From Xiphias gladius (taxonomy: Eukaryota; Chordata; Actinopteri; Istiophoriformes; Xiphiidae): 64,000 nucleotides of DNA. Within the stretch, counting starts at the first letter, position 1. The number at the start of each line of letters is the position of its first letter. A program made the translations under genes and the position numbers. This document shows positions 13,701 to 26,200 of this stretch, piece after piece. A model generated the notes under the pieces. That model was not told where the DNA came from. It made no database searches and saw only the letters and a program-made list of their open reading frames with translations. The DNA is taken from assembly GCF_016859285.1 (NCBI RefSeq), contig NC_053400.1:25028001-25092000 (forward strand), in the 5' to 3' direction.

Positions 13701-14008
13701 AGAGAGAGACAGTGCAGGGGAGTGCAATACAGATGTTTCTGTTATTTTGTCCACTCCATTAACATCATTGAGGGTAGGCTAAATAACAGAAACACCTCTC
13801 TATATAATATAACGCAGTATAGTCCAACAGCACCACAAACTACATCCTTCAAAATTTATATTGATAAACACCTCTCTAAAATTATTTCAATAAAAACTGA
13901 ACATTATAACCTTCTTGAAGGTAAGATTTATTGCAGGACTGCTCTATTAGACTACATTAGTTTTAGCTAAGTGTACTTCATAAACTGCCACTTGAGTGTA
14001 TATTGCTT

Positions 14009-14598
14009 CCATACTGCAGTGGTGGAAGAAGTAAAAGTAGCAATACCACAGTGTTGAAATACTCTGTTACAAGTAGAAGTCCTGCATTCAAACTGTTACT
14101 TAATACTTTTACTTACTTTTACTTAACGTAAAAATTTACTTAAAGCACCAAAAAAAAAAGTGTTCATTATGCAGAATGGCCCAATCAGAGTAATGTATAT
14201 TATGTTACTGGATTATAATGTAACATAATACACATTATGATGCATTTATGTGTACATCACTTTAATGTTGCAGCTGGTAAACGTGGTGCTAATTTTTTTT
14301 ATTTTTGTTCTATACAATGCTAAGTAGTTTATGAATTCCTCCTCAGGGACCAATAAACTCTTAATTTTTAGTAACACATCATAATTTATTTGTATTAAAT
14401 TTTGTATTACTTTAAAGTACAGTAAAGTAACTAGTGACTAATTGTTATCAAATATATGTAGTGCAGTAAAAATAACAATATTTGCCTCTGAAATGTTATG
14501 GAGCAGATGCATAAAGAAAAAGAAAAAGAAAATTATCAAACAAGGAACAAGTACAGCACAGTACTTGAGTAAATGTTACTTCCACCACTGCCATACTG
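14009..14598. mobile_element. hAT-like miniature inverted-repeat element
   Basis: The element spans 14017-14590. It begins CAGTGGTGGAAG and ends with the exact inverse CTTCCACCACTG. It is flanked by a perfect 8-bp direct repeat CCATACTG at 14009-14016 and 14591-14598. An 8-bp target duplication is the signature of hAT transposons. The inside has no transposase frame, only AT-rich sequence with AAGTAAAAGTAGCAATACCA-type text that recurs across teleost genomes. It is non-autonomous and intact at both ends. Confidence 0.85.
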
Positions 14599-14599
14599 T

Positions 14600-15397
14600 C
14601 TGTGCCACTGTAAACATACTCAGAGGACTGTTTCCTTATAATAGCTCCACATCACTCCAAGCCAGGTAGTACTAATGTGTTATCAGAAACCTACAAAGTA
14701 CACAACAACAACAATGTACCAACAATCCTATTAATTTATACCAGATGCAGGACATTTGGATGACTGAGTCACTTAGGACAGGGACATTTTTTCAGAGGAA
14801 CCAAAGCTACAGAGCAGGGGTCACATAAAAATGCAAAGATAAACATCCACCGGTAAGAAGAAGAAGAAATATACAAACTTTAATCAAAGTTAACTATATT
14901 TATTTATTTTTTTAATCAGTGATTCAGTCATGATACAAAAGTCACATTATTTTATATAAATATTATTACATGGTTTACATATACAGTACTATCTATTTAG
15001 ATGTATTGTCTATCATTTTATAATGTCCATGCTATTTATATGACATGTGTGGTATTTTTGTACATCTCAGGATCTTAAAAATGAATCGAATTTAAGAAAA
15101 TCTGTGGTTTTGAACAATGTTTGGGTGCAAAATATTTTGAATCAGTTGATTCATGTATTTATTGGTTACATCAGTGCATTGGTGTGAATTTACATCTACC
15201 TCAAGGACTTAGGAACTTCACTCCCAAAAACTACAAAGTAAAGATTAGTTTTATTTATTCATCTCTGGTTTTGTTCCATTGTTATGCATTTGTAATACTT
15301 ATAAATGTGTTAAGCTATGGCTTTCTAATGTTCTACCTTTTGTACACCGTAAAACTGACACTTTAAAAGTATTATGGACTTAAAAATCTTGACAAAA

Positions 15398-15454
<57 letters not shown>

Positions 15455-16529
15455 ACTACAGTAACAACGTACAAATAGACATAGGAGCAGATAAATACAA
15501 AGACTTAAAGTGTTTTCCATTTTCCTCCTTGCAGTGTGATCTTTCAAAATGGCACAATCCAACAACAACTTGTCTCTTCCCCTTGCAACAAACTGTTCTG
15601 TATCATACATTATCCCTCTCAATAAAATCATAATGTAAGCGATATTCTGGTAAAATACTTGTATTCACACAAACATCATATACACCCAAAATATTGAACG
15701 CATTTTTTGATCCAAATAGATTGTACGAATAAAGATGTGCATTTTCCCTCGTTGAGCAACACACTTTTTGATTAATTTAGTTTATAATAGTTCATTAGTT
15801 CAGCTTGACAGGATGAGGATATAACTGTTATAAACCCTTATTCCCCCCTCAATTAACTGTGTATGGATACACAATACATGGATTAAACTGATGTAATGCC
15901 ACTGTAGTGATTAAATGTTCTTCTGCAGCATGAATGAAAAGAAATTGTGGTGCCAGAGAAAAGCAACCTTCTAAAATATTTTGGTTTCCAACACAGAGAA
16001 AACATAAGCATCAAACACAAAGCTCATTATATACATACTTCTAAAAACAGCTACTTATCAGTACATTCTCAATGAACTGCTTTCTCAAACTTAAGACGGA
16101 AACAGTGTGATTATGCATTAATGTGTGTGCAGACATTATTACATACATGCATGCACTTTAACATAAAAAGGATACAATTTAAGTATATAGGTTATAGTTC
16201 GTTTTTCCACTCCCTATTTTGAATAGGATGAATGGAAGGATTAACAGTCCAAACAAATTGAAGTGGTTTTTCACTAAGTACAAATAATATACATACAAAA
16301 CAGCTTTTATCTTTACATTATTGGTCCAGTACTATTTTTGTGTCCTCCTCGCTACCAAACAGGAGGTGAGACACATTTCTTGCCTGAGTAAAACCTCAGT
16401 CTGAGCTTGGTATCTAAAATCTAAACAGTGGAAGGTGTACTAAAAGCAGTGTATTAAAAAACACCCAAATAATGAATCAGCACTTTAAAAACATGCAGTG
16501 CAGAAGACCTTGTGGAGAGGAGTCAGCGT
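14600..16529 (-). other. Probable cyp27c1 3' UTR and intergenic sequence
   Basis: AT-rich sequence downstream of the cyp27c1 stop. Minus-strand AATAAA hexamers occur at about 15164, 15250 and 14900, so the UTR could be 1.2 to 1.6 kb long. A long (CA)n array sits inside. No other gene is supported. Confidence 0.4.
15399..15450. repeat. (CA)n microsatellite
   Basis: An uninterrupted dinucleotide CA array of about 52 bases, in the likely 3' UTR of cyp27c1. Confidence 0.95.
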
Positions 16530-19477
16530 CTAGTTTTCCCTGTCGATGAACTGCAAGTGGATGGGGGTAGCAGGACAGAGTAGGCCATGGGTTTTGGCCT
16601 TAACATCAGCAGTGAGAGGAGATAAGCCAATGCGGAACCTCTGAATGAGCTGCACAAGGAGCAAAGACACTGATGTCAATCAAGCCGTATGAGTCATTTT
16701 AAAAAAGTGACACATTGTCTGCGAGTGCATTTATAAGTGTGTTTATCAGGAAGCCAAAGACCTTTAGTAGCACAGCTGGGAACTGGTACACTTCCTCTGG
16801 TCATTTACGTTGGCGGATTTTAAAATATTCAGGGACTGCGTAAGCTGTGTGACTTGGGGTGTGGCTGTCGGGTGGGTTAAACCCATATTTATTTATTTTT
16901 TAAACTGTTCATACTATGGTGATTCAAGAATGTCAACTTTCCTTGAAATGGCTTGAAAAAACCCTGAAATATTCTGCTGTACAGATGATCAACAATTGGA
17001 ATTATTTAAATTTAGTGTTTGGGCTTGCTAAGTTTGTCTCAAAAGCCAGGAAGAGGGAACAATGGAGTGCTGCAGGAAAGAGTCATAAAACCCAGAAAGA
17101 GGTTAGCATTTTTGCCCCTCCGGTTCCCTCGTCCCAAAGTTGATGAGCTTTTTGAATGGGTTTTTGGTTAAACGCCTTTGTTGAGGTGTTTCTCTTTTTT
17201 TTCTTATTGTTATAAGTCTATAAGCAACATTCTGGATCTGGCTTAAACTGTATGGCTTTATGGTGTCTTGTAGAGTTTGGGCAGAGTTGTATGCAAGACA
17301 ATAATAAAAACTTCATTCATTCATTCCTTAAGACAAATTTCGAACATGTGTGTAGCTAAGTGTGGATTAATTCCCTACCCCTGTGAGAGCTAGATGCATC
17401 TCTAACTCTGCTATTCTCCTGCCGATGCAGCTCCTGATGCCGTAGCCAAAGGGAATAGAGCCAAAATTGTCAACACGATCTGTGGAATCTTTCCGTATCC
17501 AGCGATCCGGTCGGAAGTCTGAAGCATTAGCAAAGCTCTCTTCATCCAAAGATGTGGAGTAATGACACAGGGCCAACTGAGTCTAACAAAGTGAGAAAAC
17601 AAAAACAAAAAAAATCTAAGATGTGTACTGAAAACAGCTGGGCTATTGTAGATACATCTGGGCAAGAGAAGAAGAGTCAGATTCATGATTAATAGAAGAT
17701 CATGTTACATCTTATCCACTGTAATGGTTTTGGCTGACTCTGGTGGTTACACTTTTTCTCCAGGACACGCACACTCCAGAAGACTCGCATCTACTATGCC
17801 TCTATCTGTCTTACCCCTCTGGGGATGAAGTATCCGCCCACCACCAAGTCATCCTGGGTAATCCTTCCGTTGCCTGGGAGAACTGGAAAAAGTCTGCTCC
17901 CAGGGAGGGGGGAAACAAAGACTGTTATTCAACAGCACTATACATTGCTCTTCTCACATTTTAATTCTGAGAGAACGTGAAAACCGGACATAGAGATAGA
18001 TAGTGAACAAATTAAAGACGTGACCATACTAAAGAAAGGCAAGCACACATTCTTAAAGTCTAGCTATTGCTGAGTTGTTTCTTACATTGCAAGTTAGTGA
18101 CAAAAAACAGCTAGAGAAGAAATAAACCTGAGAGTCTCTTTGACAAGTCCTCTGATGAGAGGCAGACGGGGGACATCGTCAGCTGTGGCAACTGTTCCTG
18201 GTCCCAGAGTCCTTGTCACTTCCGTAAAGATTTGCTGCTGTATATGAGGATGCTGCGCTAACAGGTAGCATGCCCACGAAAGGGTGAAGGATGTCTAGGA
18301 GGATAGAAAAGGGTATTTTTACAAATTTGTTGTATACACTCCTCTTTGAATGTGTGGTAGATTAATATCATTCTTTAGCGTTTTCATTAAATCTCTCTAG
18401 AGATGTTGCCTTTTTAATGTTTTGCAACACACTTGACTGCAATTCAAGCTGATATAAGAGTTTCTTTGATGTTGCATAAGTGTTGGGACACATGCTTTGA
18501 GGGAGAGGGGGGCCAATTCCACATGCTGAGCAGACACTCATGTCCACTCCACCAGCTGCAATCTCAGCCCTTTGCCCCCTATTTTACATCACTCACTCTC
18601 ATCCAATCTCACCCAACTCTAACTAGATTAAATATATTCAGTTGTTCCACTTTTAACAGCATTACAGTGATAAAATAATCTTAAAGCAATTCTACCTCAC
18701 ACTCTTTTTAAATGTTCCTATATATCCTTGCCTGATCTCACCGCCTCTCTCCCCTCCACAGTGGGCTCCCTCTCCTAACATTTCCCATACATTCTTGTCC
18801 TTTCTCATCAGACACACCCTGATCATTTTCATTTCCTCTTTCCTCTACCGTAACCACAGTACCCACTTCTTTCAGTTATCTTACTGTTCTCAATTGTTCC
18901 AACTCATTCTTTTTCTGAGTCACGCATCACTGACATTTTAATTTCAACGACGTGGGCAGTTGAGCAAATGATATGAAAATTGGTGTCATCTTTCCTGAAT
19001 TTGCATCATATCTTTACTTCCCGTACTGTATGCCTCGCAACCCCAGCCCACATCTCGTCATATTGTGTGGGTCATTTCATTTTTAATTATGAATAAAATG
19101 ACCCACACAATATTACACACATAATAAGACGAGATGTCATGGGAGAGTTCCTCTACCTCAGGCCCACCCCCTTATTTTCCCCCTCATCTCACCTCTGCCC
19201 AGTCTGTGCTATAACTCTGGCTGTGGCTAACATGTCTTGACAGCTCTTGTGTGTGCTGAGCAAAAGCAACTGCACCAAGGGGTCAGGTAATGGCTCAGCT
19301 AAGTCCACCCCCTACCAGGACGTGGCCGTTGCAACAAGTTCAACAAAAACACACACACCCTTTTATCCCGTGGCCCCTAGCTCAGCACAAAACACTGTAC
19401 ACCCATAATTCTCATTAATCTTACAGTACCCCAAACAAATTAAGCAGTAGCTAGCACATATGCACACAGATGCAAAT

Positions 19478-19519
<42 letters not shown>

Positions 19520-20199
19520 ACCAGTCAAGTGTGAAGCAGTTGGAAAATAATTCTTATTGAGTGTGCCTTATCGATCAACAGATGTTTTTGTCTCAGAAAT
19601 ATTTTCAGTTTAATTTTAAATATTTTTTGTGAACATCTATAAATTTTCTGTCTCTTGTTGAATAGTTTCATGTGGGTGTGTCTGATTATCCAATGGGCTG
19701 AGGCACCAGCCAAGCAAAAGTAACATCCTGGGTCCAAACCTGACCCAGGATCTTTGTTGTATGCCATGCCATGTTCCTGCTCCCTTCCAGTTTTTCCCAT
19801 TTCTGTATTCTTCAATCTGCCAATTAAAAAAAGGTAAACAACTTCACCAAAAAAAAAATTAAAAAAAAAAAATTCTTCAATTCTTCATGACAATTAGCCA
19901 ACATTCTTAATTATTTGCAAGTGTGTTATTCAATTAAGTTCTAATGTAGGAACAGGCAAAAACACAATGCAGCCATCTCGTAGAGGGAAGAAAAAAAAAA
20001 AAAAAAAAAAGACAAAAGCCCCCCTGTGTAGACATAACAGACAGAGACAAATGATGAGAAACTAAATATGAGAGAGAATGAGTTTGTCAGTGGGATACTG
20101 TCTAACCCCACGATTCACTGGTCTGACCTGACGCTGGCACAGCTACACAGGCATGGATGTGGCGCCAGAAACTCGACTCTGAAACTCAACACTGACTCA

Positions 20200-20239
<40 letters not shown>

Positions 20240-23200
20240 GACACACACATGCGACTCCCAACCGCTCCACCTCCTGCTAAAAGTCACACTCACTGTATCT
20301 CCATGCTCCTCAATCCCCTCTATGCACATATCCTTTAACACTCCTGCATAAACAGGCATACACACCGTGTCGACCCCAGCCAGTAGCATCTCTGTTACGT
20401 TGGCGTAGATCTCCTCCATATTCATTTCCTTGGTAATGAGCATGTGTGTGAGCATCCCCCCCTTCACCTCCTCTCCCTGCTCCAGCTGGGCCTTGATCTC
20501 TGCAAGTCTCTTATCAACATGAATACGGCCTGGGATTTGACAGAGAAAGAGAAGGAGGGATGAATGAAAGGGGGGTGGTTAAGGGGAGGTGAGGAGGGAA
20601 AGGGACGTGAGGGATGGTAGTGAAGGAAGGGAGAGAAGAGAGAACGGCTTATGCAACAGAGGGACCCCATACTCCCACAGTCCCATGGTATAGCAGTAGA
20701 GATTTATATGTAAATCAACATTCCTTTCTATTGATGCAAGGCTATTTATCCAAAAAAAAGTTTGCAAATACTAAAAAGTACCGCCGGAAAAGCATTATCC
20801 AACATGTTTATACACTGAAAACTATTTATGATTTTAAAAAGATGAAAGATTTGGCATTACCTCATTGGACTGGAAAAAACTACTCTAGAAAATACAGTGA
20901 AAGTGGCTATTGTATATATTGTTTTTTTTAATAAATTAAAAAAATAAATTTTTCTGTGCCCTTTAAAAGTCATAACTTCAATAAAAGCCCTTCTGGTCAC
21001 TCAGAAAAGAAAAAAAAAAAAAAAAGAAAAAAAAAAAAAAAGGAGAGCAAATCTTAAAGGGGTTTTACACCAATTTCACACATGAATGTTAGCTTATTTG
21101 CCATGGGGAGTTCCCTTGGTCTGTGAAACTTCTGTGGCTCTGGAGAAGCTTGGTCAAGTCTGAGAAAAATAACTCCTGATGATGGCTTTAGGCTAATCCA
21201 AGTTTAAGCTGGGATCAAAATTCATAACAAAGCCTTCATAGCATCCAGTGATTTTGGAGATTGATCCTTATGTCAGGATATCTCGGCCTCCTCTGCTCCA
21301 ATTTTCTTTTTTTAGTCCGTCTCTTGCGAGTCTCCAAACTTGGAAGTGCAGTGGTAAATTGCTGAAAACCCTTTCAATATGAACATACTCTAGTTACTGC
21401 AGCATATCAGATCTCCACGTAATTTGGTTGGAAAGGGCAAATGCCTACAGGTCTGTTCCCCACTTTTAGGGTGGGGAACAAACCTAGCTCATCACTTTCG
21501 CTCTTAGCTTCTTCCATATACCACCATGCATCCAGAGCCTAGTAGCAAACTACTTCAACAACTTCCGTGTCCGCTACACAACCCAGGAGATCTCAAATGG
21601 TTGGCACTAGCTGAAGAAAGGGATAGAAATCGGTTGTTCCATCTCTTCCATCTCTTTCAGAGCAGCATTTGAGATCATCCTAATTGGTGGAAGACAGATG
21701 GTCCGATTAGTCAGATCCCAGTGAAGTCAACGACTTCCAGCCTTATAAACCTACAAGGATGATGACACCACTCTGCTTCAGACAGCAGCATGCACATCCA
21801 GACTCCGGAAAAAGGCTTGAGGAGCAGCTAACATGGGCCTGGATGAAAATAAAACCAGCAGAGTCCCACAGTCTCTCAATCCAGAAAGGAGTAACGAACG
21901 ATAAAATCTCCTTCTCTGTCGATGGCGGGAAAATCCCACGGCTGACCTGTCTGACAAGCTCTCAAGGCACTCTGAGCAAGATCAACCAAATCTTCCCTCC
22001 AGGGAAATTCAGTGTCTGGTGTTACCAGATCACCTTATACCAATGTCTATACCCTGAAGTTGTGTGACATCACCAAAACAACAGCTCTGAAGATGGACTC
22101 AAGGCCAGCAACTACAACCACCCTTTATACCCCCATTTGCTTGGGCTATAAAGAAGAGAAGGTAAGGCTCGTGTTCCAGCTGAGAGAATCTCTTAACCTG
22201 TCTGTCGAAAAACACCAAAGCCCAAGTTCACACAGGACGCAAGTGGACTGTGATGCAGTGAGTAGACCAGGCCATCAGTAGACTGAAACACCAGTAGATT
22301 GTTGGATCGCCACAGCCAGACAGCTGGTTTTAGATGGGGAACAGCACCTAAGATGTGGTCCAAAGAAAATAAAGACCTTGTGATTTCTTAATTTGTAAAG
22401 ATGGAAGAGGGAAGCTGTGAGCCAACAGCAGCAAGGGAGCTTGACAAACTGGGAGACTGATCAGTAGCACTGTTATGTGGGCAGATATGTGGAGGATGGC
22501 CCAAGCAAGCTGAGATTCCTTATCAGGGCCACATACAATTCTCTTCCCAGTCCCCAGAACATGCACTTCTGGTACTCCTCAAAGGGGACCTGCCAACTCT
22601 TCGACTCCCACAACCCATGCTTGCAACACATCTTCTCTGTCTGCAAAACAGCATTGACGCAGGGCCAGAATGGACAGCGCCAACAGGGCCAGCCTGGCAA
22701 CATCACAGTGGCTGATCCAGATTGTCAGGCAAGGGGGCGAGGCTCAGAGCAGCAACACGGGGGTGTGATCCCTCCTGTCACCCAGAGTGGAGTGGAACAT
22801 GAGAACTGACCAAAACCACCAGTTTAAGTTCACACAAGAGATCACAACAACCTCCTACCACCAGATATCGTGCTCTGGAACATATGAAGAGGGAATGGAG
22901 AGAAATAAGGAAAAGGACAGCGCTTATGGCTGTATGCACACAAGCAGAGGGAAAGGCCTTCACCTATCCAGTGAAAGTGGGTTGCAGAGACCACACTGGA
23001 ACATCCACCCAGCGGTTTCTGAAGTCTCTTAGGATCAAAGGCTCCAAGCTGAGGAAGACTCTCAAAGACCTGGCAGAGGCGGCAGAACATTGATGCCTCT
23101 GGCTCTGAAGAAAGGACAAGGCATGGGTAGAGCAAGGATCTTCTTGCCAGCTACAGGGGGGGGTGTGAGATGTTCACACCGCTACTCAAATCCTCGAGAT

Positions 23201-26200
23201 GTTCGGGGATTGGAAGGAGCGAAAAATTAGTGAATTGTGGCTCCTGGCTGATGATTCTGCAGCTGGCACAATTGCACCGTCTGAGGTGTGTCAGGCTGAT
23301 ATGCCTAGCAGGTAGACCCACCTGTGCTCACATCCACAGGCAGACAGTCCACTACAACATACAAGTATACTTAAAAGTATTTAAGTGCCCCCTGTGGTCA
23401 AAAAATACAAGTCATAAACTACTTACTAAATTTGAAGAGGCCATCCCAGGAGAGACAGAATTCCTCCCACGGTTTGGGAATGACAGGTCGAAGCCACTTG
23501 GGAATCGCCCCGGCATACATGGTTGTCTTGAAGGACCTGAACATGAGATGCAGTGCACTGATGTAGTCTTGGGTTTCCTGGGGTATCTCATTTTCCAAAC
23601 AGCCTAGTCGGCCCTCATACAAAATGGCTGCCACACCTGTAAAGACAAGAGCAAGGAGGAAGGAGACATAGTTTTAGTAATTTTTTGTGTAGAGTTAGAA
23701 AGCTGCAGCAAAGATTCCTTACCCTTCAACTGTTTGATGTAAGAGTCACTAGAATCTAACATAGGTGTATATCATTGGTTTGTCCTTTTTATTATAGTGG
23801 CAACTTCAGAAGTTGCCAGTGGAATGTTGGGACTTGACAAGCATCGCCATGTGCCCAATCCACATTTGACGGGATTGAATAACATGGTTTTTTTCTACTC
23901 TTATTTTTCCTATCTATTGTCTCTTTGCTATTACCTCTATCGCCTACCTTTTTCCCAGATCTCCTAGTGCACTATCATTTTCAAATCCATCCTGCCCTTC
24001 TTTCAGTTCCTTCACAACCAAACTTCATATGATCTTGACCTACCTTCCATGGCATATTTGAAGAAGAGGTCATTCACGTTGATTAAAGTGGCTCCATCAG
24101 ACTCCTGGGTGCGCAGAATACAAACTTTCTTGATCAGATCTTCTACGACTTTGTTCACATCATCAGAGAAGACTGCTACGTCACGGGGACGCATGATGAG
24201 CTGTCTGAGCACGCTCCGCATCTTCAGCCACTCTTCTCCCTCACTGGAAAACAGGATACAGGAAAGGGGGTGAATTTTTGGCATTCCAATGTATGGTCTT
24301 ATTTTTAAACAAGACATACACAGATGTATAGTATATAATATCCTAGTTTTTATGAAGAAGGATAGCGGTGAAGCTGATGAATAACTGCGAGTATTGATGC
24401 TAAATTGGGCACAAAGTGAACGGCATGTACACAAGAAGTGAGCTGATCCTGGAAATGTAGCCGAGACACCAAGTTTTTTGCCAAGCCCATCTACATCTAA
24501 CCCAAAAGTCATTTATTTTATTCAGACTCAAAGATCAAAGTTGCAGGAGACTCACGCTGAGATGAGGCCAGTGGAACGGCCTCTCATGTCTCTGTATTCC
24601 TTCCAGGACTCCATGTTAGCTCTCTGAGGGGCAATGCCTTCGGCCCTCAGCACTTGAGCCACCAGGTCACGGTCTGCGATTGAGACCACTAGCTGGGGCC
24701 CAAAACGGGACTTGAAAATTTTTCCATATATCTTTCTGTGCTCCATCTATAAAGCAGTAATGACAACAACTAATTAGTGGACAGAATTCTTAATTCATGC
24801 GACTTTGATATAAATGATTTTTGGAAATGGAGCAAATTGAGCACTGATTTCACTTTATGACAGTGACATATCTTTTCTAAAATCAAAATGTAATAACAAA
24901 TACATGCTGGTTGTTAGATTAAGAAATATAAATTTATTAGGCTTATGTAATGAAACTGGCTAATAGTGTTAAGGAGGCACATTTCAGCAGAATAGTATTG
25001 TATGTCAATCATGGCAGCAGTGTAACTATATCGCCTGTAGAACCGGTCCGTAACAATGGCATTATTTACACCTTCCACCATTGAAAAATAGACTACATTT
25101 ATTTGTCTGGCTGTTTTTAATCAGTTACAGTGAATTTCTATGTTTGGAATAAATTTTTTTTAATTTTATTAAGCCTATGGTAAGTGTTGTTTATTACACA
25201 GCTCCGCCTGTTAATTCAATAAACCACTAGTGCTAATTTTACTAACAAATTACCATTGAGAAAGACTGCTGGTGTGCCACAATCTATTTTTTTTATCTTA
25301 GCTTCAGTCATGACTTATCAAATATTGTTTTAATTGAAATTTCTTACAAAGATCCAGTATAAAAATGTATTAATAACCAACTATCTAATCTCTGTCACTT
25401 GGACTAATTTCCAAATCAAATAAAAAATAAAATAAAAAAAAACATCTCTACAGAAAGTGTTTTAAAAAAAAGGATAAATATAATTAAATGACTATTTTCT
25501 AGTTTTACATGACAGTAACATAGCTTGGGGAAAAAAAAAAAAAAAAAGACAGAAGTCTTGTTTTGTCATTTTGATTGAGACTTCTGGCTACTTCGCACAT
25601 TTCCCACTTTTTAGCTTTAAACATTTTCTCTACAGACTGAAACCAATGCGTTTTATAGCAAGATTATCTGCTTCATCTTGTTATGGGAAAAAAAAAAAAA
25701 AAAAAAGGAAAAAAAGAAAACTTTCAGGGTTTAATGTAACTCACACGCTGACTAGTACAAGCCTCGTACCATGGAGTGGAAAGTAAACCAGTGACCAAAC
25801 CTCTGGCGCACTTTTACGCAACGATCTGTGCCATTTTACGCATAGGTGGCAAAATTTTGCAGACGCCGAGAATACACCACCTCTTTGTCATTGGTGAAAA
25901 ACAGAAACACCAAAAATTAATTTGATGAAAGGAGACAAAGCAGACAGGTACAACAGTTATTTATGGGTTCTCTATTGTTTTACTCATTGGTTCTGAATGC
26001 TGTATGCTCCATTTCACCAGTCTTTAGTCAGTTATATACCACTGTATATAAAGGACACATTTGAATAATTATTAATTTCTTAGAAGACCAACATTAATTT
26101 CAGCCTCCTGCAGTTACTGATGTATACAGCAAAGAGTTTTCAATTTTTCATCATCTCTTGTTGTGAAATGTCATATTTTCTTAGTGTGACACCTTTTGAT

